DNA of 38,240 nucleotides, from assembly GCA_046541575.1 (NCBI GenBank), contig JBKHDA010000015.1, positions 1 through 38,240 on the forward strand, read 5' to 3'. This document shows positions 7,400 to 16,060 of this stretch, in pieces. The notes beneath the pieces are model-generated. The model worked only from the letters and a program-made list of their open reading frames with translations. It ran no database searches and had not been told where the DNA came from. The translations under genes were made by a program, and so were the position numbers. Position 1 is the stretch's first letter. Each line of letters starts with the position of its first letter. This DNA comes from Halanaerobium sp046541575. Its GTDB lineage: Bacteria > Bacillota > Halanaerobiia > Halanaerobiales > Halanaerobiaceae.

Positions 7400-7918
7400 T
7401 TATTCTATTTTTTCAATTGACTTCTGTTCCACAGCTAGTTCAGCATAATGTACAGCATGCTGTTTCAATTCTATAATTTTCTCTTTGGTTATGCTGCGCA
7501 CCACTTTAGCTGGAATACCTAAAACCAGACTTCCGGGTGGAATAACAGTATTTTCTGGAACTACAGCACCAGCACCAATAATTGAACCTTCACCGATTTG
7601 AGCACCACTTAAAATTGTAGCATTCATTCCAATTAATGATTTACTACCAATTTTACAGGCATGGATAACAGCATTATGTCCAACAGTAACATAATCACCA
7701 ATTTCAACTTCCTGATTTTGATCAACATGAACAGTAGAATTTTCCTGGATGTTAGAGTACTTACCTATTTTTATTTTAGCCAGGTCTGCTCTAACAACAG
7801 CGTTATACCAGATGCTGCTGTGCTCAGCAATTTCTACATTTCCTATTATTCTGCTGCCCGGGGCAATAAAAGTTTTTTCTTCAATTTTAGGTCTTTTATT
7901 TTTGAATTTATAAATCAT
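7400..7918 (-). CDS. gamma-class carbonic anhydrase family protein (left-handed beta helix)
   Basis: A 172-residue hexapeptide-repeat trimeric protein of the gamma carbonic anhydrase/YrdA family. Seen: repeated (I/V)G-x4 turns across the whole protein and the zinc-ligand pattern of the family, one His in NSTVHVD and two in VGHNAVIHACKIG. It may hydrate CO2 to bicarbonate; many relatives have unproven activity because the loop glutamates differ. An upstream in-frame ATG at 7933 would add five residues, but the sequence GGAGGT between the two ATGs is the Shine-Dalgarno site for the second, so I start at 7918. It is the only gene on this strand here and sits divergent from nadD. Confidence 0.88.
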   Translation of the reverse strand: MIYKFKNKRPKIEEKTFIAPGSRIIGNVEIAEHSSIWYNAVVRADLAKIKIGKYSNIQENSTVHVDQNQEVEIGDYVTVGHNAVIHACKIGSKSLIGMNATILSGAQIGEGSIIGAGAVVPENTVIPPGSLVLGIPAKVVRSITKEKIIELKQHAVHYAELAVEQKSIEKIE

Positions 7919-8001
7919 TTTGGCTACCTCCATTTTTTTAATTCTATAATTAATTATTTCTATTAAAAAGATAAAACTCCTTTTTTAATGGGGTATTTAA
8001 C

Positions 8002-8030
8002 TTGCAAGCACTGTCAAAATAATTTATAAT
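8002..8030 (+). promoter_or_regulatory. promoter of the nadD operon
   Basis: TTGCAA (8002-8007), 17-base spacer, perfect TATAAT (8025-8030). Transcription would start about 25 bases before the nadD start codon. Confidence 0.75.
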
Positions 8031-8060
8031 TAAAGATGTATGAAATTAGAGGTGGAAATC

Positions 8061-8663
8061 ATGTCAAAAAAAAGAGTGGCTATTTTTGGAGGGACTTTTG
8101 ATCCCCCACATTTAGGACATTTTATTTTAGCTGAACAAATTAAAAATTGTTTTGAGCTTTCACAGATAATCTTTATGCCTTCAGGAAAGCCACCACACAA
8201 ACAAGATGAAAATATTTCACCTGCAGAGGATAGACTTGAGATGATAAGTTTAGCTGTCGATAATAATCAATACTTTTCACTTTCAGATTGGGAAATTAAT
8301 GAGGAAGGTTATTCATATACTGCTAAAACTTTGGCTCAGTTTGTTCCACAGCTTGATGCAGAAGAGGTCTTTTTTATTATAGGAGCAGATTCTTTAGCAG
8401 ATATCTTTAAATGGAAAAACCCTGAATATTTATTGTCTGAAGGAAAATTTATAGTTTTTAATCGTCCGGGTTATGATTTTGAAGAAATTTTAAAGCAGGA
8501 AAGATATAAGGCTTATTTAAATAATATTTTGACTTATCAGGGTTTAAATATAGGAATTTCTTCTTCCTTGATTAGAAAAGAAGTAAGTAATGGTAATTCT
8601 ATTCGCTATTTAACCTTAGATCAAATTGAACAGTATATAAAAGAAAATAATCTTTACAGGTGA
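8061..8663 (+). CDS. nadD: nicotinate-nucleotide adenylyltransferase
   Basis: 200 residues. Joins nicotinate mononucleotide with ATP to form deamido-NAD, a late step of NAD synthesis. Seen: the N-terminal nucleotidyltransferase motif GGTFDPPHLGH, the FMPSGKPPHK segment, FIIGADSL in the middle, and the C-terminal ISSSLIRK signature (SxTxxR/ISSS-type). The frame extends 21 bases further to an ATG at 8040, but the site GAGGTGG at 8050-8056 serves the ATG at 8061, which also puts the GGTFDPPH motif at its usual distance from the N terminus. It heads a classic Firmicutes run and lies 4 bases before yqeK. Confidence 0.97.
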   Translation: MSKKRVAIFGGTFDPPHLGHFILAEQIKNCFELSQIIFMPSGKPPHKQDENISPAEDRLEMISLAVDNNQYFSLSDWEINEEGYSYTAKTLAQFVPQLDAEEVFFIIGADSLADIFKWKNPEYLLSEGKFIVFNRPGYDFEEILKQERYKAYLNNILTYQGLNIGISSSLIRKEVSNGNSIRYLTLDQIEQYIKENNLYR

Positions 8664-8667
8664 TTAA

Positions 8668-9252
8668 ATGTCATTAAAAAAAGATGAACTGAATGATCTT
8701 GATATAGAAAAAATAAAAATAATATTAGGTAGAAAAAGATATCAGCATACAAAACTTGTACTCAAAGCAGCTTTGAGATTAGCTGAGAATATGGAGCTTA
8801 ATCTTAAAAAAATAAAAAATGCTGCTTTATTACACGATATTGCAAAAAGCAAAAAAGAAGCAGAGCTTAAAGAAATTCTTAAAAATTCAAAGTGGGAGCC
8901 TGATCAGCTAGAATTAGAGATCACTCCAGTTCTGCATGCTCCGGCTGGAGCTGTAATTGCCGAAAATGAATTTGGAGTAAATGATTATGATGTTTTAGAA
9001 GCAATTCGGTATCACACCCTGGGTCATCCTGAAATGGGAAAAGTTGCCCAGGTCATATATGCAGCAGATTTTATTTCTGAAGATAGAGATTTTGCCGGTT
9101 TAAAAGAAATCAGACAGGAAATTGAAAGAGATTTTGAATCTGGATTATATTTAATTACAAATCATATTATTAAATATCAGCTTAAGCTGGATAATTATGT
9201 TCATCCATATTCAAATGATTTTCGCAATAAATTATTAAAAAGAAGTGATTAA
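8668..9252 (+). CDS. yqeK: YqeK-type HD-domain hydrolase (symmetrical Ap4A hydrolase family)
   Basis: 194 residues with the HD metal-dependent phosphohydrolase pattern: His in RYQHTKLV, the HD pair in ALLHDIAK, further His in LHAPAG and YHTLGHPEMG, and Asp in YAADFISEDR. Family members linked to nadD split diadenosine tetraphosphate into two ADP, removing a stress nucleotide made by aminoacyl-tRNA synthetases. The gene lies 4 bases after nadD and 3 bases before the LCP gene, in the usual order. The specific substrate is assigned by family, not visible in the sequence. Confidence 0.92.
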   Translation: MSLKKDELNDLDIEKIKIILGRKRYQHTKLVLKAALRLAENMELNLKKIKNAALLHDIAKSKKEAELKEILKNSKWEPDQLELEITPVLHAPAGAVIAENEFGVNDYDVLEAIRYHTLGHPEMGKVAQVIYAADFISEDRDFAGLKEIRQEIERDFESGLYLITNHIIKYQLKLDNYVHPYSNDFRNKLLKRSD

Positions 9253-9255
9253 TAA

Positions 9256-10419
9256 ATGCTAGAAAAATTAACTGACTGGAAATATATAGCTTTAGTTATA
9301 TTTTTGGTAATCATTGGTATTGCTATACCGTTTGTCTGGAATACTGAATTAAGTCAGATTTCTTCCAGTGGGCCTTTTAAGGATAATAAAGTCAATATTC
9401 TGGCTGTGGGATATGATTCAGATATTAATGGAGCAGCCAGAGCAGATACTATCATTTTAATAAGTTTAAATGTAGAAAGCAGTGAGGCTTCAGTAGTATT
9501 TTTGCCTCGGGATACTTATATTGATTCAGATAAAAGAAATTTTTCAAAATTAAATTCCTCTCATGTTTATGGTGGAATAAAACTTACTCAGGAAACAATA
9601 GAAGAAATCTTAAATATTAATGTTGATTATTATGTAGAAACTGATTTTAAAGGGTTTGAAAAGATTATTGATCAGTTGGGCGGGGTTGATATTGATGTAG
9701 CTCAAGATTTAAATTATTCTGATAAAGCAGGTGGTTTAAAAATTAATATACCAGCAGGAAAACAGTCTTTAAACGGTAAAGAAGCCCTGCAGTATGTACG
9801 TTATCGTGACTCAAGAGGTGATATAGGTAGAATTGAAAGACAGCAGAAATTTGTCAATGCTGTTTTGAAAAAAGCACTTTCACCAACTATAGTTACTAAA
9901 ATACCTGGAATTATTAAGGAAGTAAATAATGCAGTTAATACCAATGTACCAGTTCAGGATGTTACACCATTTTTAAATACAGCTAAAGAAATGGATCTAA
10001 ACAAAATTGAAACACAGATGCTTCCCGGAAAACCTGAATATATTAATGGAGTCAGTTATTGGGTTCCTGATTATGAGGAAGCAGAAATAATGGTAGATAA
10101 TTTAATTAGAAACAAATCATATATTCAAAATAAGGAATACCAGGTTACTGTGCTCAATGGAGTCGGAGAGTCTGGTGCTGCCTCGAAAACAGCAGATTTA
10201 TTAGAAAAATATGGCTTTAAAATTTCTGATATAGATAATGCAGAGAATTATGAATATCAAAAATCTGTTGTAAAATATTATAGTGAAGAAGACAAAGATA
10301 CAGCATCTCAAATTGCAGAATTATTGGGTGGGAAGACCGAATTCATTGAAGATGCTGAAGAAGATTTAAATAAAAATATTGAAGTTATAGTAGGAGCAGA
10401 TTATGAGAGCTCTGTATAA
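9256..10419 (+). CDS. LytR-CpsA-Psr (LCP) family cell-wall polymer ligase with LytR_C domain
   Basis: 387 residues. One N-terminal membrane helix (about 11-28) anchors an extracytoplasmic LCP domain (about 45-220), which transfers lipid-linked glycopolymers to peptidoglycan or related acceptors. Seen: VGYDSD, ARADTIILISL, FLPRDTYI with the phosphate-binding Arg, and the conserved RYRDSRGDIGRIERQQ block. The C-terminal 90 residues (YQVTVLNGVGESGAA onward) form a LytR_C domain, frequently fused to LCP. It starts 3 bases after yqeK with only a weak ribosome site, so translation is probably coupled. In an organism with an outer membrane (as Halanaerobiales are) the acceptor is less clear than in Gram-positives. 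Confidence 0.92.
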   Translation: MLEKLTDWKYIALVIFLVIIGIAIPFVWNTELSQISSSGPFKDNKVNILAVGYDSDINGAARADTIILISLNVESSEASVVFLPRDTYIDSDKRNFSKLNSSHVYGGIKLTQETIEEILNINVDYYVETDFKGFEKIIDQLGGVDIDVAQDLNYSDKAGGLKINIPAGKQSLNGKEALQYVRYRDSRGDIGRIERQQKFVNAVLKKALSPTIVTKIPGIIKEVNNAVNTNVPVQDVTPFLNTAKEMDLNKIETQMLPGKPEYINGVSYWVPDYEEAEIMVDNLIRNKSYIQNKEYQVTVLNGVGESGAASKTADLLEKYGFKISDIDNAENYEYQKSVVKYYSEEDKDTASQIAELLGGKTEFIEDAEEDLNKNIEVIVGADYESSV

Positions 10420-10434
10420 GGGAGGAAGTTATTA

Positions 10435-10803
10435 ATGTCAGATTTAGGTATTAAAGATATAGCTTTACTGGCTGCTGATGCAGCTGATGATAAAAAAGCA
10501 GAAGATATTGATATTTTAAATGTTCAGGGTTTAACTGTGATTGCAGACTATTTTGTGCTCTGCAGTGCCAATTCTGATCAGCAGGTTAGAGCTGTGGCAA
10601 GAGCTGTTGACGAAAAGCTGTCTGAAAAGGGTATTGAACCTAAGAAAATTGCTGGTATGGATGATGCCAGATGGGTACTAATGGATTATACTGATGTAAT
10701 TGTTCATGTTTTCAAAAAAAGAGAAAGAGAATATTATGATCTGGAAAGACTCTGGTCAGATGCAGAAAAGATTCTGCGCCAGGAAGTTAAAGAAGAAGAG
10801 TAA
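10435..10803 (+). CDS. rsfS: ribosomal silencing factor RsfS (YbeB/Iojap)
   Basis: 122 residues, standard for the family. RsfS binds ribosomal protein uL14 on the 50S subunit and blocks joining with 30S during starvation. Seen: the early DIALLAADAADDKKAEDI region, the family core DYFVLCSANSDQQVRA, and the C-terminal DDARWVLMDYTDVIVHVF with EREYYDLERLW, all diagnostic. A good site, GGGAGG, precedes the ATG. It closes the nadD-yqeK-LCP-rsfS group. Confidence 0.97.
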   Translation: MSDLGIKDIALLAADAADDKKAEDIDILNVQGLTVIADYFVLCSANSDQQVRAVARAVDEKLSEKGIEPKKIAGMDDARWVLMDYTDVIVHVFKKREREYYDLERLWSDAEKILRQEVKEEE

Positions 10804-10821
10804 ACGTAGCTGAATTTAATC

Positions 10822-10850
10822 TTACTTTTAATTTAATAAATAGATAAAAT
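10822..10850 (+). promoter_or_regulatory. weak candidate promoter for leuS
   Basis: TTACTT (10822-10827), 17 bases, TAAAAT (10845-10850). The 76-base gap before leuS has no room for a T-box leader. leuS may also be read from the nadD promoter, since no terminator is seen. Confidence 0.4.
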
Positions 10851-10879
10851 TTTTAACTAAATGAGGAGAGTGAAGATCT

Positions 10880-13375
10880 TTGCAGGATTATTATCCGTTT
10901 CAAGAAGTAGAAAAAAAGTGGCTTAAAAATTGGGAAGATTCTAATTTACATAAAACTGGCGATGACCCGGATAAGGAAAATTATTATGTATTAGAAATGT
11001 TTCCATATCCATCCGGTAACTTACATATGGGTCATGTAAGAGTATATTCTATTGGTGATGTTATTGCCCGTTATAAAAGGATGAAGGGTTTTAATGTTTT
11101 ACATCCAATGGGCTGGGACGCCTTTGGGCTGCCTGCAGAAAATGCAGCAATAAAACATGGGAATATTCATCCTAAGGAATGGACCTGGGAGAATATTGCT
11201 CATATGAAAGAACAAATGAAAGCTATGGGTTTAAGCTATGACTGGGATCGCGAAGTAACTACAGCAGCCGAGGATTATTATAAGTGGACTCAGTGGTTTT
11301 TTACTCAGATGTTTAATGATGATTTAGCTTATAAAAAGGAGTCTACTGTTAACTGGTGCCCAAGCTGTGAGACAGTGCTGGCCAATGAACAGGTTGTAAA
11401 TGAATCCTGTGAGCGCTGTGGAACTGAAGTTGAACATCGCGACCTGGAACAGTGGTTCTTAAAAATAACTGATTATGCAGAAAGACTTTTAGATGACCAC
11501 AAACTTTTAGATGGCTGGCCGGAAAAAGTAAAGACCATGCAGAAAAACTGGATCGGCCGCAGTGAGGGTACAAGGGTTAAATTTGAGCTGCCCAAACTGG
11601 ATAAGGAATTAGAGGTCTTTACAACCAGACCTGATACACTTTTTGGAGCAACATATATGGTACTGGCCCCCGAGCATCCTTATGTTTCAGAATTAACAGC
11701 TGGAACTGAAAAAGAAGAAGAGATTAATAAATTTGTTAAACAAGTTAAAAAACAGAAAGAACAGGAAAGAACTTCTGCTGAAACTGAAAAGCTTGGTATC
11801 TTTACAGGTGCCTATGCAGAAAATCCTGTTAATGGAGAGAAAATACCTGTTTATATAGCAAATTACGTATTGATGGGCTATGGTACTGGTGCAATTATGG
11901 CAGTACCGGCTCATGATCAGCGTGACTTTGATTTTGCCCGCAAGTATAATATTGATATTAAAGCTGTAATCCAGCCTGAGGATCAGGAAGAAGAGCTTGT
12001 TGGCTCAGAAATGGAAGAAGCTTATGCTGGAGATGGATACTTAATTAATTCCGGTAAATATAATGGTCTAAATGTCGAGCAGGCCTTTAATCAGATGGCT
12101 GAAGACTTTGCTGAAGAAGGTTTTGTAGAAATAGAGACAAATTATCGTCTGCGTGACTGGTTAATTTCCCGTCAGCGCTACTGGGGAGCTCCTATTCCAA
12201 TTGTTTACTGTGATCAATGTGGAGCAGTGGCAGTACCAGAGGAAGACCTGCCGGTTGAATTACCTCATGATGTAGAGTTTTCTCCAACTGGAGAATCACC
12301 ACTTAAGAAGGTGGACAGTTTTGTTAATACAAGCTGTCCTGAATGTGGTGGACCAGCTAAAAGAGAAACAGATACCATGGATACCTTTGTTGATTCTTCC
12401 TGGTATTTTATGCGCTATGCAGATCCTAAAAATACAGAGTTACCCTTTACTAAAGAGAATTTAGATAACTGGTTCCCGGTTGATCAATATATAGGTGGAA
12501 TTGAGCATGCAATTTTACATCTGCTGTATGCCCGTTTCTTTACCAAAGTAGTTCATGATATGGATCTAACAGATCATATTGAGCCTTTTACCAACTGGCT
12601 GGCACAGGGAATGGTGCTTAAAGATGGGGCTAAGATGTCTAAATCTAAAGGGAATGTAGTTGATCCTAAAGATATTTTAGATGAATACGGAGCAGATACT
12701 GCCCGCTTATTTATACTTTTTGCTTCACCACCAGAAAAAGATTTAGAGTGGAGTGATAAGGGTGTTGAAGGTGCTGATCGTTTCTTAAATCGTGTCTGGC
12801 GCTTTGTGACAGAAAATCTTGAACTGGTTAATAATTCAGAATTAGAGCTCGACTCTGAAAAGCTGGACAAAGATGCTAAGAAACTTTACCGAACAATGCA
12901 TGCTACTATTAAGAAGGTTGGCGAAGATGTAGGAGAAAGATTGAATTTCAATACCGCAATCAGTGCTATTATGGAATTAACCAATGAGGTTTATTCTTAC
13001 TTAAATGACCGTAATGCCGAAGAAACCAATGCTGCTTTAGTTAAAGAAGTAGCAGAAAGCATTGTTCTCCTTTTGGCTCCATTTGCTCCCTTTATTACAG
13101 AAGAACTCTGGGAGTATTTAGGCCATCAGGAAAATGTTCATGCTGCTCAGTGGCCTGAATTTAAAGAGGAAGCACTCAAAAAAGATGAGATTACAATTGT
13201 GATTCAGGTTAATGGTAAGGTGAGAGATAAGATTAATGTTGCTGCAGATGCTTCTGAAGAAGAAGTAAAAGACCAGGTTATGGAAGAAGAAAAAATTCAG
13301 TCTTATCTTGATGATGGAAATTTAGTTAAAACTATTTATATTCCTAAAAAGCTGGTAAACCTGGTTATTCAGTAA
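10880..13375 (+). CDS. leuS: leucyl-tRNA synthetase
   Basis: 831 residues, the bacterial LeuRS length. Charges tRNA-Leu with leucine. Domains: Rossmann catalytic core with HMGH (49-52) in PYPSGNLHMGH; a zinc-ribbon insert with CPSC and CERC (about 160-185); the CP1 editing domain (about 220-415) with TTRPDTLFGAT and VPAHDQRD containing the editing Asp; a second CxxC pair (VYCDQCG, SCPECG) in the Zn/LS region; KMSKS in DGAKMSKSKGNV; then the anticodon-binding helical bundle and a C-terminal VIQVNGKVRDK domain. Start is TTG 10880 after AGGAG (11-base spacing); ATG 10861 and GTG 10870 are out of frame. No Leu T-box leader is present, unlike in many Bacilli. Confidence 0.98.
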   Translation: MQDYYPFQEVEKKWLKNWEDSNLHKTGDDPDKENYYVLEMFPYPSGNLHMGHVRVYSIGDVIARYKRMKGFNVLHPMGWDAFGLPAENAAIKHGNIHPKEWTWENIAHMKEQMKAMGLSYDWDREVTTAAEDYYKWTQWFFTQMFNDDLAYKKESTVNWCPSCETVLANEQVVNESCERCGTEVEHRDLEQWFLKITDYAERLLDDHKLLDGWPEKVKTMQKNWIGRSEGTRVKFELPKLDKELEVFTTRPDTLFGATYMVLAPEHPYVSELTAGTEKEEEINKFVKQVKKQKEQERTSAETEKLGIFTGAYAENPVNGEKIPVYIANYVLMGYGTGAIMAVPAHDQRDFDFARKYNIDIKAVIQPEDQEEELVGSEMEEAYAGDGYLINSGKYNGLNVEQAFNQMAEDFAEEGFVEIETNYRLRDWLISRQRYWGAPIPIVYCDQCGAVAVPEEDLPVELPHDVEFSPTGESPLKKVDSFVNTSCPECGGPAKRETDTMDTFVDSSWYFMRYADPKNTELPFTKENLDNWFPVDQYIGGIEHAILHLLYARFFTKVVHDMDLTDHIEPFTNWLAQGMVLKDGAKMSKSKGNVVDPKDILDEYGADTARLFILFASPPEKDLEWSDKGVEGADRFLNRVWRFVTENLELVNNSELELDSEKLDKDAKKLYRTMHATIKKVGEDVGERLNFNTAISAIMELTNEVYSYLNDRNAEETNAALVKEVAESIVLLLAPFAPFITEELWEYLGHQENVHAAQWPEFKEEALKKDEITIVIQVNGKVRDKINVAADASEEEVKDQVMEEEKIQSYLDDGNLVKTIYIPKKLVNLVIQ

Positions 13376-13441
13376 AAACTACCTGGGTCTGATCAATAAG
13401 GATTATGTTGAAATAAATCGAAAACAAAATATATAAATTGC

Positions 13442-13490
13442 ACTCCTGACAGCTGAATTAAAATTTGGTTTTCAGGAGTTTCTTATTAAT
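13442..13490 (+). terminator. terminator after leuS
   Basis: ACTCCTGA (13442-13449) pairs with TCAGGAGT (13472-13479) over a 22-base loop, followed by a broken T run. Confidence 0.6.
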
Positions 13491-13539
13491 AATCATTACT
13501 TATAATCTTGATTAAATAACTAATATTTAACGAAAGCTG

Positions 13540-13568
13540 TTGACTTTGAAAATCGTTTTCAGTATAAT
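13540..13568 (+). promoter_or_regulatory. promoter of feoAB with embedded Fur-type box
   Basis: TTGACT (13540-13545), 17-base spacer, TATAAT (13563-13568). The spacer holds TGAAAATCGTTTTCA (13547-13561), a 7-1-7 dyad with one mismatch, close to the Fur consensus TGATAATNATTATCA. A repressor there would cover both core elements, so iron-replete cells should silence feoAB. The site position is seen; the regulator is inferred. Confidence 0.8.
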
Positions 13569-13666
13569 AAACTTAGAGTATAAATAATATTAGATTTGAT
13601 GAGTGTAGCTGTTATTACAAAGAATATAATAATATGATTTTCAAAAAGTGCAGGAGGTAAAAATTA

Positions 13667-13894
13667 ATGACTCTAGTTGATATGAAGCATGGAAATAAAT
13701 TTATCATAGATAAAATTGAGGATAAAGACACACGCCTACAGGCTTTGCGTTTTGGTATCAGTGAAGGTTCAGAAATAGAATGTGCTGGTTCAATGCCCGG
13801 AGGTCCTGTGATTTTAAAAAAGAATTTACAGGAAATTGCTATAGGGCGCAGAACTGCTGAAAAAATTAGTGTTAAGAAAAAAGGAATGATTTAA
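13667..13894 (+). CDS. feoA: FeoA SH3-like accessory protein of ferrous iron uptake
   Basis: 75 residues, the normal size. FeoA is a small cytoplasmic SH3-like protein that assists the FeoB ferrous-iron transporter. Seen: TRLQALRFGISEGSEIECAG, the conserved (L/F)RxxGhxxGxxh core, then PGGPVILK and an IAIGRRTAEKI end. SD GGAGG sits at good spacing before ATG. The stop codon's last base is the first base of feoB's ATG, so translation is coupled. A Fur-type box lies upstream. Confidence 0.95.
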   Translation: MTLVDMKHGNKFIIDKIEDKDTRLQALRFGISEGSEIECAGSMPGGPVILKKNLQEIAIGRRTAEKISVKKKGMI

Positions 13895-15756
13895 TGAACG
13901 ACTGCAGTCAAATTGATCTTGATAATGAACTGCAGGCTGATAAAAAGATAGTATTGGCTGGAAATCCCAATGTAGGCAAATCAATATTTTTTAATTATCT
14001 TACAGGTATTTATGTCAGTGTTTCTAATTATCCCGGGACTACCCTTGATATCAGCAGCGGCAAAATGGGAGATGCAGCTGTTTATGATACACCAGGAGTT
14101 TATGGAGTCGGTTCCATAAATGATGAGGAAAGAGTAGCCAGGGATTTTATTATGTCTGCAGATATAATAATAAATGTTGTCGATGCAAGTCATTTAGAGC
14201 GAGATTTGTTTTTAACTCAGCAGTTAATTGATCTGGATAAAAAAGTTATAGTTGCTCTTAATATGATGGATGAGGTAGAAAAAAATAATATTTCTATAGA
14301 TTTGGAAGCTTTGGAAAATGAACTTGGAGTTCCTGTTATTCCTACAACAGCAGCTAAAAATAGAGGTTTAGATAAGCTTAAGCATTCAATTGACGAAGCC
14401 GTAAAAGGGAACAGCCTTTTTACCGATAATCCAGAACTGCAAAATCAATTAAATAAATTTAAGGCAGAAACTAAAGATACTGCAGATGCTTTAATGGTTT
14501 TAGAAGATGATGAAAATATTCGCTGTCAGTATCCCCAGTTAAAAGATGTTCCGGATTTAAGAGAAGAAATATATATTGCTCGCCGGCAGCGTGTTGATCA
14601 GATTACTGATCGTGTTTTAAGTTATGATCAAAATACGAGTCAGCTGGCCAGCGAAATTGGCTCTTATATGTTAAAACCGCTAACAGCTATCCCAATGCTT
14701 TTAGTACTTTTATATTTAATTTATCAATTTATTGGTGTCTTTGTAGCACAGACTGTAGTTGGAATTACCGAAGAATTAATTTTTGTTGAAAACTATGAAC
14801 CTTTTATACGTGGAGTTATTAGCAGTACTATTGGCCTGGAAAACTTTTTTGGTCAGCTGCTGGCAGGAGACTATGGTATTTTAACTATGGCAGTAACCTA
14901 TATTTTTGGACTGCTTTTACCACTGGTAGCAGGGTTTTATTTACTGCTTTCAATTCTTGAAGACTCCGGTTATTTGCCCAGGATTGCTGTCTTAATGGAT
15001 CGTCTGCTGCAGAAAATTGGTCTTAATGGTAGAGCCATTATTCCCATGCTTTTAGGTTTTGGCTGTGTAACTATGGCTACTATTACTACAAGACTTCTGG
15101 GAACAAAAAGAGAAAGAATAATTGCTATTTTTCTTTTAGGACTGGCAATTCCCTGTTCAGCTCAGCTTGGTGTGATTGCAGGTTTGATTGCTCAGCTTGA
15201 TGTTTTTTATATTTTAGTTTATGTTATGACAATTTTTGCAGTTTATGTACTTGCAGGTACTTTTTTAAATAAAGTTTTACCGGGGGAATCAAGTGATTTA
15301 TTAATTGATTTACCGCCGATTAGATTACCTGATATAAAAAATGTTTTTAATAAAACCTATCAGCAGACACTGGCCTTTGTAAAAGAGGCAGGGCCTATTT
15401 TTGTTTTAGGTGCAGCCTTAATTACTGTTATGCAGAAAACAGGAATGCTGGCACTGATCAGCAGAGCAGCCGAACCAGTAACGGTTAACTGGCTTGGACT
15501 GCCGGCAGAGACGGCAACCGCTTTTGTGATGGGAATTATAAGACGTGATTTCGGAGCAGCAGGTCTGACAGCTATTGCTTTAACTCCGGCTCAAATTACA
15601 GTTTCTTTAATTACCCTAACCTTATTTGTGCCCTGTATTGCAGCAATGATGATTATGATTAAAGAGAGAAACTTTAAAGAAGCAGTTTATATCTGGTTTG
15701 GCAGCTGGATTACAGCTTTTGTGACCGGAGGTATTGTTAATTTATTGATTTTTTAA
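13894..15756 (+). CDS. feoB: ferrous iron transporter FeoB
   Basis: 620 residues, a short FeoB without C-terminal extension. N-terminal G domain: G1 GNPNVGKS (23-30), G2 Thr in NYPGTT (49-50), G3 DTPG (65-68), G4 NMMD (123-126), G5-like TTAAKNRG. A helical GDI-like domain (about 170-250) follows, then a membrane domain with about eight or nine hydrophobic segments (265-620). Both gate motifs keep their Cys: IPCSAQLGVIAG and FVPCIAAMM. It imports Fe2+ in a GTP-dependent way across the inner membrane. It is coupled to feoA (one-base overlap) and followed by a small Cys-rich gene. An iron supply fits the Fe-S-rich and heme enzymes elsewhere in the window. Confidence 0.97.
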   Translation: MNDCSQIDLDNELQADKKIVLAGNPNVGKSIFFNYLTGIYVSVSNYPGTTLDISSGKMGDAAVYDTPGVYGVGSINDEERVARDFIMSADIIINVVDASHLERDLFLTQQLIDLDKKVIVALNMMDEVEKNNISIDLEALENELGVPVIPTTAAKNRGLDKLKHSIDEAVKGNSLFTDNPELQNQLNKFKAETKDTADALMVLEDDENIRCQYPQLKDVPDLREEIYIARRQRVDQITDRVLSYDQNTSQLASEIGSYMLKPLTAIPMLLVLLYLIYQFIGVFVAQTVVGITEELIFVENYEPFIRGVISSTIGLENFFGQLLAGDYGILTMAVTYIFGLLLPLVAGFYLLLSILEDSGYLPRIAVLMDRLLQKIGLNGRAIIPMLLGFGCVTMATITTRLLGTKRERIIAIFLLGLAIPCSAQLGVIAGLIAQLDVFYILVYVMTIFAVYVLAGTFLNKVLPGESSDLLIDLPPIRLPDIKNVFNKTYQQTLAFVKEAGPIFVLGAALITVMQKTGMLALISRAAEPVTVNWLGLPAETATAFVMGIIRRDFGAAGLTAIALTPAQITVSLITLTLFVPCIAAMMIMIKERNFKEAVYIWFGSWITAFVTGGIVNLLIF

Positions 15757-15830
15757 TTTTTCTAGCTTCAATAATTTATTAAAATTTCTAAAATAATTTT
15801 GTATTTATGTTAAAAAGAAGGTGTTTTAGG

Positions 15831-15992
15831 ATGGATAATTGTGATTTAAATAATGAAAAAAAGGCTGACAAAAAAATTGTCTGTCCCACCTGTGGTTATC
15901 AGATGGAGGAATTTAAGACAATTAAATGTCCCCGCTGTAACAGTTATTTGTTTAAAAAGTGTTCTGAATGTAATAAATGCTCTTTATTTTAG
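15831..15992 (+). CDS. small Cys-rich zinc-ribbon-like protein next to feoB
   Basis: 53 residues starting at ATG 15831 behind AAGAAGGTG; an in-frame ATG at 15807 would lie upstream of that site and is rejected. Eight Cys: C4, CPTC (18-21), CPRC (33-36), CSEC (44-47) and C50. Two CxxC knuckles 12 residues apart form a typical zinc ribbon; the last three Cys (CxxCxxC) might bind iron or an Fe-S centre. There is no membrane helix, so it is not the usual FeoB-associated Cys-rich membrane protein. By position it may be a FeoC-like partner or iron sensor; that is inference. I do not recognise a named family. Confidence 0.7.
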   Translation: MDNCDLNNEKKADKKIVCPTCGYQMEEFKTIKCPRCNSYLFKKCSECNKCSLF

Positions 15993-16060
15993 TTTGAGTC
16001 TTTGTTAAAATTAAAAAAAAGATTTAGATATAATACTTTTAGAGGAAAGAGTGAGTATAG

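Noticed and set aside
7661..7966. 101-codon + strand frame opposite the carbonic anhydrase
   Set aside because: Antisense shadow of a clear gene; Asn/Phe/Ser-rich translation without motifs.
10804..10879. T-box leader for leuS
   Set aside because: The gap is only 76 bases, with no T-box sequence or terminator.
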